Assembly (NCBI GenBank): GCA_017536765.1
Contig: JAFXGV010000009.1
Location: 1-58,869 of the forward strand
From: Bacteroidaceae bacterium
GTDB lineage: Bacteria > Bacteroidota > Bacteroidia > Bacteroidales > Bacteroidaceae
Reading direction: 5' to 3'
DNA: 58,869 bases
Numbering within the stretch: the first letter of the stretch is position 1; each line of letters opens with the position of its first letter. A program made the translations under genes and the position numbers. The notes beneath the pieces were generated by a model. The model saw only the letters and a program-made list of their open reading frames with translations. It ran no database searches and was not told the origin of the DNA. Positions 35,949 to 43,810 of the stretch are shown in pieces.

Positions 35949-36518
35949 TTAATTCTCTTTTTTAGTTCTTGGTTTAAGAATAATTATTATCAAGAAAACA
36001 ACGACCACCGCTATAAATAGCCACCATTTTTGCATATCATCATTTTTAATTATCTCTTCATTTGTGTCTATGACACCGTTATCAACAAGTAACGATACAA
36101 GCCACACCGGTGTGATGACATAATCCTCATTCCATCCTTTTTCACGTGGCAGTGAAAAATAATTACCCTGTTCATCTTCTCCCCATTCGAAGCCATAGCC
36201 TTCGAACTCGCGAATGGTAAGGTTTGCAAGCATTTTAAGTTTGGAGGCAAACTTGGCCGAATCCGAAACATATAGTTGCAGTTTTTTCTTACTGCTGTCA
36301 ACAACCTTTAACAAGGTTTTGTCTTCACCCTTTTCCTGTTCATTTACTACAGAGGTGAATACTTTGTCGTTCATATATACAAGATATTCATCCGCATTCT
36401 TGTTCGGCGTTTTGCCATCCTTATATTCATTGTTAAAGACAAATATATAAGCTATAATCGCGAATAAGAATAATACTAACGTAAATATTTTCGTCGGGCT
36501 TATTTCTTCGGGTTTCAT
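35949..36518 (-). CDS. Small bitopic membrane protein of unknown function
   Basis: This 189-residue protein has an N-terminal membrane helix (about 10-29) and a C-terminal one (about 166-182), with a soluble domain of about 135 residues between them. That domain holds a GFEWGEDEQGNYFSLPREKGW stretch split by Gly and aromatic residues, and a Lys-rich cytoplasmic tail. I recognise no family. It lies between the giant SEDS/PBP-like gene (95-base gap) and the HExxH membrane protein (2-base gap), so it probably assembles with one of them, for example as an accessory subunit or protease substrate. Confidence 0.6.
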   Translation of the reverse strand: MKPEEISPTKIFTLVLFLFAIIAYIFVFNNEYKDGKTPNKNADEYLVYMNDKVFTSVVNEQEKGEDKTLLKVVDSSKKKLQLYVSDSAKFASKLKMLANLTIREFEGYGFEWGEDEQGNYFSLPREKGWNEDYVITPVWLVSLLVDNGVIDTNEEIIKNDDMQKWWLFIAVVVVFLIIIILKPRTKKEN

Positions 36519-36613
36519 CTGCTATCTTCAATTATCTAAATTACACTTCTTCTTTTATGCAAATATTTGCACTATACACATTAACCACGGATTACACTCT
36601 TTGAGCATTGGCA

Positions 36614-39600
36614 TTAATTTCTTAGCTGTGCTTCACTGTTCATATATGCACTAAAGGCATCGGACGCTATGACTTCTGCAATGCATTCATATACTGTAGA
36701 AAGGAAATTCTCCTTGTAGTAGTCAATCGCAAAATACATAATGATGAATTTGGCATCTTCATTGTCGGCACATAACTGCCTGTCTGAAATTATAATAGCC
36801 ATTCTACGTAAATCCGGTCTTTCTATAACACCTCCTTGGCTGCCGGTACTATACCTTACATTGTTTCTGACGTAGAACACTTCATTTGTAGTTCCGGTCT
36901 TGGCATATATGTAATAATTTTTATTGTTATATACGATGCTGCAGCTATCAGAATTATAAGGCATTCCTTTTTTGCGTAGATTATTTTTCCCATCCTTGCT
37001 ATGAGCTGTTCCATTATTGAAACATTGACTCATTCCAAGATACTTAATCGGCTCTGCATTGATAAACGCTGCATTGCCCACACCAATGTCTTTAACGGCT
37101 GTGGTCTTGGCCACCTTTGGGATAAAGGAAAAGTTGTACATAGAGCTCAAGCGGACCATTTTACCATACATTTCGGCCATTGACAATGGGGTTACTTCCC
37201 ACGCCGATTGTTGGCCGATGGCAATTGCCCTTACCGTATTGTTTTCTTTATCATTCTTAAATAGATTAAAATTCAATACCGAAGCCTGAGGTATAATAAA
37301 TTGGTTGCGGACAATAGTATCCATATTGGGATACAGTTGTTTTGCATCCCTGTTTATTCTATTTTTCACATATTCAACACCTAAACCAAACTTTTCCGAC
37401 ATTTGATGGTAAAGCACACTTTTATCCAGTTCGTCTTTATTTATTTTCTTGTCGAGCGTGTATATACCACCGTTTTTATCTTTGAAGAATGGGAAATGGT
37501 CGCGATATTCATTTTTTTCACTTCTACCGAGTTTTGGATACTTACGGAACAATCTCAATTCTTTGTCATCGTAGGCTTGTTTTGTAAAATCCTTACTATC
37601 ATACAAATCCCTATTGTGCAAGCCTATATATACCATAGCCGCATTGTAATAATTGCTTGACATTTTCAGGAATTTATCAAGTGTCACATCCTCTATACCT
37701 TTTAGCTCATCTGAAAGAAGGCTCTTAAACTCATATACTGCATCACCATTAAACTTATATGTGTAAAAATCAACAGCGCTTTTGAATTCTTTATTAACCT
37801 TCTGTTTTAATTCTTTACCAACCTTCTCAAGCTTAAAGTTGCTCCAATCAATGTTGTCGATAGCCGAAGCAACAGCTGTCCACACAATAGGTTTCTGGCT
37901 TGAACCCGGACCGGCATCCATACGTACAAAGTTCTTATTCTCGAAATATTGACTTTCTCTAATATACCTGTCGCCATCGACATTCATATACAATTTCTCC
38001 ACTATCTCGTTAATGCGTTTGGTATCATTGGGATTCACCTCATAACCGGGTTTGGAATCAACAATAGCCAATATTTGTCCGTCTCCATCTGCTACAATTA
38101 CAGAATACGCAATCAGGTCCTTAAGGTACTCTTTAGCCTTCTGCTGGCCCTCAGTTGCCTTTGTCTTAAGCCTGCTGTATAGTTCTTTCGACAATGCGCC
38201 ATTAAGAGTTATTTCCACATCGGAGTTAATGATGCTGTCCTTGTCACCACCCTTATATTGGGCAATTTCGTTATTTTTGCTCGTCTTCACTATTTTTTCG
38301 GCAAAATCCTTTATCCAATACAAAGATTCGCCATAAGGATAGATAAACTGCGGTTTTCCATTCACCATTACGCTGCGTGCCCAATATGTAGGTTTAGGCG
38401 TGAATGACGATTCCACCAACCGACCGTTATATCTTATTGTATTACCCTTATTCCAGACCTTGACATTCTCCATTCTGTATATACTATCTGCGCCACCCTT
38501 CACAATGCAACGCGCCTCACCTTCTGCTACCCAATCCTTGTTCAAGATATAGAATTTTACATCATCCTTAGGAAATACGGTATCTTGCTCGCACAACGAT
38601 ACAGCGCGCTCCACGATGTTACCTCGCCAATCGTCTTTTATGCTTAGCGGCAATGAAAGTTCGTAATAGTTGGTGCGCATTGCTATTACAAGAGAGTCTT
38701 TCTTTGCGTTATGCAGGTGCACAAGATTGCTATACTTGTTATCATAAGAGCCATACTTCACATAGTTCTCCCATATTCGTAACGGGAAATTGTATGCCGT
38801 AGTGTCTTCCAGATTTAGACAAAGTTCTCCCCTACACTTCGGACACAGGCCTGGCAATTCGTGCCTCAGGAGCGTGGTATCACACTCATTGCATATATAT
38901 CTATTTGTAGCCTCTTCCCAAGCCTTTTCCTTGAATTTCTTTCTTATCCAATCATTTATGGTAATATACGAAGAGGCCGTTGCTGAGGGTGTATCGAGCA
39001 TTATCTTGTTATTCAGCGTGTCATATTTTGCTTCTGTAAACGCGACAATGTCGGGGTGCATATTGTTCTTCAACTTTATCGGATGCATATTGTTCTTCAG
39101 CATTACCGAATCCTTCTGATACTCAGCAAACAACTTGTTAATAATAGGAATATATGAATCGTTTGCACGTTTAATGAGCGGTTCCATTCCGTATTTGTCA
39201 CTTCTATTGGCACCGATATGAGGTTGTATGAATGTGATTACGGAAAGAAAGACAATAAGCAAGAATGATGCTGTTTTGGCAAGCCCCTCGTTATAATGGC
39301 TTATTCCCTCATAGTTGTCATCTTCATTGTAGGCTTTGTACATAAACGACTCTATTATAGCAGCCAATATCCAAATACATATCAGCGCAATAGAATATAT
39401 AACCATTATCTTAGCTGTTATCGAAAGCAATGGGAAATCCTGACCAAAGAAAATAAAACGTCCCGTATTGGCCAGCCATATCAACGCGCTTTGTGTAAAC
39501 AGCAACAAAGGTATTTGCACCAGCAACGACTTTGTGAAACGGTAATATGTTGTTTTCCTCAAGCCAAAATATACCATAAGCAAAAGCAGTGCGATGAAAA

Positions 39601-42600
39601 TTACAGGCAGGATTCTCGAGTGTTCCGTTATGACATATCTCAATATGACAATGTCTGTCACCTGCGCATTCCACATAGCGCCAAGTTTGCTCTGCGGTTG
39701 CATTTTGAAATAGCCGTTACCTTTTTCGCCAAGAATCTCCACGTTTTCACTTCTCTTTTTATACTGGTTCAGTATCCAGTGATTATGAGAAGCCTGGAGA
39801 AAACGTTTTTCATCGTTATTGTTGTCTATTCTTGCCAGAGCCTCGTGTGGTTCATTTATCAGCACGTTTATGCGTTGAACAGTGTGGTTTCCTTTACGTC
39901 CTATAATATCAACCACACTAATACCTCTTGAAAAGGTCAGTATTCCGGACACGAATAAGACAAGCAGTACAACCCAAGTTATAAGAGGCGCCCACGCTCC
40001 CGACTTTACACTTTCATACAAAACTATAGGCACGCATACCTTGCTTAAGATAAATGCGTTTACAGGTACTATAACAATCAACAAGAGTAGAGCTACCGGC
40101 TTATTGATTACCATATTTGAAAATACCGGCATAGTCACTCCCTCGGAGAATAGTACCGCAATCAACGCAAGCACACACGCACACAAAAGTGCAATTCCAA
40201 TCTTTCCGCGATAAGTCTTTAGGACTATTAGCAGCGCTACCACTATTTCAATAGCAAAAATCGCTATTACACGTTTCAAATCACTGCAACAAAGTGATGC
40301 CACATAAGCAGTGAGACAGAGAGAAACCAAAACAAATAATAATGAAAATATCGCACTTTTTATGTTAATTACTCTACCCTCTTCATTTTTCACTTCGTCA
40401 CACGGCACCGCTTTATCACATTGGTTTCTCAGTGCAAATACAGGTATTCTCATTTCTCTGCACAATATAAAAAATACGCCTATTAATATCAGCGAGAAAC
40501 TTATTATAAATGACGTTGAATAGAATGCGTTTATAATGATAGTCCTGTATAATATAAGTACAATGACAACTAATATTAACAGTAAAATAGCAGCGTAATA
40601 TATTCTGTGCCCATTATCTCTATAAACCTTGGTGTACAGGTCGAGCAGCTTAAAACAGAATGTAATGAGACAGAAGGTGGCGAACATAATCATAAATCCA
40701 CTGTCGGGTTTCACCAAAAAAGCAGTTGTCAGTGCCATATTAAGGAAAGTCAAGAACAGGGGAGTCACTACCCTCAACCTCACACGCTCATTGATTACAA
40801 TGTTCTCACTCTTGAATGTGGGATAGTATTTTGTATTGATTAAAATATCAATCAGGAAGTATAATATTACAAACAAGGCAATTCCTATTCTGGTAGTAGT
40901 AGTAGAACCGGAATACATCAAAATAAGAGAAACCAAATATAATATCGATAATACCCCTACTGACAATATTAAACGTTTTTTTCCTCCACCTAAAACAAAC
41001 AATTCATTCTTAAAAAGCCTGTCAGATATAGAGTACCTGTCCATTCTTGATATTATGAACTTTGCTCCGTTGATTAAGACGAAGAAGAGAATCAACGCGC
41101 CTATCATCCATTTGTAATGAGCGGTTTCATAAAAAATAGTATTCATTTCAAAACTCGAAACGTTTTCCAACGGATGAAATACCGATGTACGCCAAAGCAG
41201 GAAACAACGGAATGCAATAAAAAAGATGAGAACTATGTAGGCTATATATTCTACATAGGTGAATGTATCGGGACGATTATCTCTACCGGGCACATTGATC
41301 AAAATATGGAAAACTATAGAAAGTACCGATGCCAAGGCAACAAATAGTACAGTCCACATCATCTTTTGCGAATTGAAGGGGGTTGACTCCCTTAAATTTT
41401 CGACACACATTTCCCAAGTAACATTACCGGTTTCTTCTTGTGTATCAATTGAAATTACCAAATTTTCATTCTGTCTGAAAATTGACTTTTTGCTGCAAAC
41501 GGCAGAACAGCTATAGTCATTACTGATGCTATCGTACTTTTGACACAGGAAACTCATCCTTTCTCTTGTATCTCCCACTGCAAAAGAGAGGTGAAAAGGC
41601 TTGAACAGATACTTGTTGTCATTATGGTCGAAGATGTCAAACACAACCATATTACTCGGAGCTTTTTCGATAACAAGCAAAGAATCCCGCGAGCCATTAT
41701 CACCAACGTTGTTGTTCATCAGTGAGTTTGCAACAAGAACCGTTTCCGTTATATTACCTTCATAGTTGTTCAAAGGACGGTAATACGGCATATCAAATTC
41801 AATGAATATCCTACCGTCGCCTTTACTTACGAACCTGAATGGGGATGACTTGGTTTCGCCATATCCTATTGTGATGCATCGCGATGCACACACACTATCG
41901 ATTTCGTTCTTTTCCATTTTTATGGATATGACGTCTTCCTTGCCCGATTGGGCCAGGTCATATTCAATCCCCTTATGTATGATTCGGCTTATATATCTAT
42001 TGTCCTTGTCAAACGCCTTATTGTTTATATTAAGTACGAAATTCGTACCACCGGCATCGGAAATTTCATCATTGTTGGCTCTTTGATTAGGTTTCACACG
42101 TACAATATCAATTCCATTGAAATTGAAGCTTGTAAACGGTATTCCCGCAAGAAGGCTGTTCATATCATATCCGACCTTGAATAATGTCTTCACATTGGAT
42201 ATGGCTGTATTCCCGTTATATCTGAAATAATAGTCGGCACTGTCCTTCTCAGCATTATCGTACTCGTTAAACCAGAATTCGATTTCCTCCTCAACACCTT
42301 GTCCGTTATGTTTGACAAATGTAATCGTATCATTCTCTTTGAATACGATAAAGTTTCTCTTGTTAAGCAATTCCTTTCGTATCTTGTCCCCATATACAGT
42401 ATCTATGTATATAGGATGAGTGAATCCCTTGGCAACAAGAGTTATGGTTGAATCATTTGAATTGTAATTCCTTATTACAACACTTCCATTGAAGTCCTTA
42501 TTATCAAAAATGGCCGTATTATCATTTTTGGCAAGTACCACGCTGTCGGGGTTATTTATGGAAAACCCGTCAAGACGCAATGCGTGATGCATATTATTTG

Positions 42601-42919
42601 AATATACCGACTTATCGGCATAAAAATAATTACGAAGCGTAGCGATTGTAAATCCCGAGAATATCAATAGGAAGATGCCGGCATATATACTTATCAGAGC
42701 ATCCTTGTCGGGTGTTTTATAGAAATCATTGAATAATGAATCTTCGCTCTCATCTTCGGAGTATTTACGTAGTAACAAGATGGTCAACCCAAGAACGATA
42801 CCTATTACTCCTAAAATTGTAAAGTTCAGGGTGGTTTCCCTCCACATATATGCAACAAAGCAAAACAATGATATGAAGAATAATGCTATGACTATTTTTT
42901 TATATAAAGACCTTATCAT
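36614..42919 (-). CDS. Giant membrane protein: SEDS-like polymerase region fused to a penicillin-binding transpeptidase
   Basis: This is a 2101-residue polytopic protein. Three N-terminal helices (to about 95) and a large beta-rich extracytoplasmic domain (about 95-530) precede some fifteen membrane helices (about 530-1210). Within these are SEDS-like (RodA/FtsW) signatures in the right order: PDSG at 738-741, QRINVLINEP from about 1015, an external loop with QVTD ending at D1089 (the position of the essential SEDS Asp), and FFGQDFPLLS at about 1157-1166. A CxxC-x12-CxxC zinc ribbon follows (C1343, C1346, C1359, C1362). The C-terminal domain has all three penicillin-binding motifs: S1673-S-Q-K1676, S1754-S-N1756 and K2007-T-G. 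I infer a fused glycan polymerase and transpeptidase; the transpeptidase part is solid, the SEDS part is probable. Spacing between PDSG and D1089 is about 250 residues longer than in RodA. Confidence 0.8.
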   Translation of the reverse strand: MIRSLYKKIVIALFFISLFCFVAYMWRETTLNFTILGVIGIVLGLTILLLRKYSEDESEDSLFNDFYKTPDKDALISIYAGIFLLIFSGFTIATLRNYFYADKSVYSNNMHHALRLDGFSINNPDSVVLAKNDNTAIFDNKDFNGSVVIRNYNSNDSTITLVAKGFTHPIYIDTVYGDKIRKELLNKRNFIVFKENDTITFVKHNGQGVEEEIEFWFNEYDNAEKDSADYYFRYNGNTAISNVKTLFKVGYDMNSLLAGIPFTSFNFNGIDIVRVKPNQRANNDEISDAGGTNFVLNINNKAFDKDNRYISRIIHKGIEYDLAQSGKEDVISIKMEKNEIDSVCASRCITIGYGETKSSPFRFVSKGDGRIFIEFDMPYYRPLNNYEGNITETVLVANSLMNNNVGDNGSRDSLLVIEKAPSNMVVFDIFDHNDNKYLFKPFHLSFAVGDTRERMSFLCQKYDSISNDYSCSAVCSKKSIFRQNENLVISIDTQEETGNVTWEMCVENLRESTPFNSQKMMWTVLFVALASVLSIVFHILINVPGRDNRPDTFTYVEYIAYIVLIFFIAFRCFLLWRTSVFHPLENVSSFEMNTIFYETAHYKWMIGALILFFVLINGAKFIISRMDRYSISDRLFKNELFVLGGGKKRLILSVGVLSILYLVSLILMYSGSTTTTRIGIALFVILYFLIDILINTKYYPTFKSENIVINERVRLRVVTPLFLTFLNMALTTAFLVKPDSGFMIMFATFCLITFCFKLLDLYTKVYRDNGHRIYYAAILLLILVVIVLILYRTIIINAFYSTSFIISFSLILIGVFFILCREMRIPVFALRNQCDKAVPCDEVKNEEGRVINIKSAIFSLLFVLVSLCLTAYVASLCCSDLKRVIAIFAIEIVVALLIVLKTYRGKIGIALLCACVLALIAVLFSEGVTMPVFSNMVINKPVALLLLIVIVPVNAFILSKVCVPIVLYESVKSGAWAPLITWVVLLVLFVSGILTFSRGISVVDIIGRKGNHTVQRINVLINEPHEALARIDNNNDEKRFLQASHNHWILNQYKKRSENVEILGEKGNGYFKMQPQSKLGAMWNAQVTDIVILRYVITEHSRILPVIFIALLLLMVYFGLRKTTYYRFTKSLLVQIPLLLFTQSALIWLANTGRFIFFGQDFPLLSITAKIMVIYSIALICIWILAAIIESFMYKAYNEDDNYEGISHYNEGLAKTASFLLIVFLSVITFIQPHIGANRSDKYGMEPLIKRANDSYIPIINKLFAEYQKDSVMLKNNMHPIKLKNNMHPDIVAFTEAKYDTLNNKIMLDTPSATASSYITINDWIRKKFKEKAWEEATNRYICNECDTTLLRHELPGLCPKCRGELCLNLEDTTAYNFPLRIWENYVKYGSYDNKYSNLVHLHNAKKDSLVIAMRTNYYELSLPLSIKDDWRGNIVERAVSLCEQDTVFPKDDVKFYILNKDWVAEGEARCIVKGGADSIYRMENVKVWNKGNTIRYNGRLVESSFTPKPTYWARSVMVNGKPQFIYPYGESLYWIKDFAEKIVKTSKNNEIAQYKGGDKDSIINSDVEITLNGALSKELYSRLKTKATEGQQKAKEYLKDLIAYSVIVADGDGQILAIVDSKPGYEVNPNDTKRINEIVEKLYMNVDGDRYIRESQYFENKNFVRMDAGPGSSQKPIVWTAVASAIDNIDWSNFKLEKVGKELKQKVNKEFKSAVDFYTYKFNGDAVYEFKSLLSDELKGIEDVTLDKFLKMSSNYYNAAMVYIGLHNRDLYDSKDFTKQAYDDKELRLFRKYPKLGRSEKNEYRDHFPFFKDKNGGIYTLDKKINKDELDKSVLYHQMSEKFGLGVEYVKNRINRDAKQLYPNMDTIVRNQFIIPQASVLNFNLFKNDKENNTVRAIAIGQQSAWEVTPLSMAEMYGKMVRLSSMYNFSFIPKVAKTTAVKDIGVGNAAFINAEPIKYLGMSQCFNNGTAHSKDGKNNLRKKGMPYNSDSCSIVYNNKNYYIYAKTGTTNEVFYVRNNVRYSTGSQGGVIERPDLRRMAIIISDRQLCADNEDAKFIIMYFAIDYYKENFLSTVYECIAEVIASDAFSAYMNSEAQLRN
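39054..39107. repeat. 27-base tandem repeat inside the SEDS/PBP-like gene
   Basis: Two adjacent 27-base units differ at a few bases and duplicate nine residues, LKNNMHPIK then LKNNMHPDI, in the extracytoplasmic region between the membrane part and the zinc ribbon. The reading frame is kept. Confidence 0.75.
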
Positions 42920-42968
42920 ATATTTAGTTTCTTATGAAATTTGGAATTACTATTTTTGTAAGGCTGTT

Positions 42969-43733
42969 TCAAGAGAGTTTGTAACCCGAACATATAACAT
43001 TGGAGCGGTTAATCCCCTTGCTTGCAAGCATTTTCTTCAATACTACAGCCCACGAATCCGTCTCATACTGATTATCGGTTATAAGCTTGGCTTGCGACAG
43101 GGCATCTTCCCTTGTAATATTATTCTTCAAAAGCTTGACATTAAGTTCCTGCCCCGATAATGCATTAGGGTTGTTGAATGCCGTTGTAACAACGTCATAA
43201 GTAGTCATTGCAGCATCAAGTATCTGCTCAAGAATCATATTATAGTCGGCAGTTTTTACCGAATCGGCCTGCAGTCCTTTAAGGCACGTCATCAGCGGGC
43301 GCATTTTCTTGTCACGCAAAAGAAGTATCAAACAATATGCTTCGGCACCTTGACGAAGCACATTAAAGAAGTTCATATACTGTTGCCGTTCGTTTTCATC
43401 GGGTATTTTTTCAACAAGCTGGCACACGATGAAATCTATCAATGCCTCGAGTCTTTCTTGAAAGCCCGTTACTTTTTTAAAATTGGGCAAAGACCTATAA
43501 ATAGCATTCAAGGCGCTCTCTTTCTCCTTAAGGGCCTTAATACGCTCCACACTTGGAAGACCGGCGGATTTTTCCTCAAGCTCATTCTTGAGTCCTTTTA
43601 TCGTTTCCTGTTGTGTCGATATATCCCCTTTAAGCACTTTAATTGTTTTGCGCGCTTTTATATATAAAAATAGAACAATTGAAGCCGCTATAACAAAAAA
43701 GAACAGCAATAATAATACAATCAAATCACTCAT
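42969..43733 (-). CDS. Membrane-anchored coiled-coil protein of unknown function
   Basis: This 254-residue protein starts with one long membrane helix (about 4-25), followed by a heptad-rich coiled coil (about 30-70) and a helical C-terminal domain with no recognised family. The topology (short N-terminus, single helix, coiled coil) resembles the small scaffold proteins that accompany SEDS-PBP pairs, such as FtsL/FtsB or MreC, though orientation is not certain and there is no sequence match to these. It lies between the second ATPase gene (77-base gap containing a hairpin) and the giant SEDS/PBP-like gene (49-base gap). Confidence 0.65.
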   Translation of the reverse strand: MSDLIVLLLLFFFVIAASIVLFLYIKARKTIKVLKGDISTQQETIKGLKNELEEKSAGLPSVERIKALKEKESALNAIYRSLPNFKKVTGFQERLEALIDFIVCQLVEKIPDENERQQYMNFFNVLRQGAEAYCLILLLRDKKMRPLMTCLKGLQADSVKTADYNMILEQILDAAMTTYDVVTTAFNNPNALSGQELNVKLLKNNITREDALSQAKLITDNQYETDSWAVVLKKMLASKGINRSNVICSGYKLS

Positions 43734-43764
43734 TTCTCATTCAATATTAATCAGTTTCTAAACA

Positions 43765-43790
43765 GGTAATGGAGGCAGCCCTCCATTACC
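43765..43790 (-). other. Intercistronic hairpin
   Basis: GGTAATGGAGG and CCTCCATTACC form a perfect 11-base stem with a 4-base loop region between the second ATPase and the coiled-coil gene. There is no long T-tract, so it more likely sets mRNA stability or partial termination within the block. Confidence 0.6.
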
Positions 43791-43810
43791 ACATATAATG
43801 CAATTGGCTA

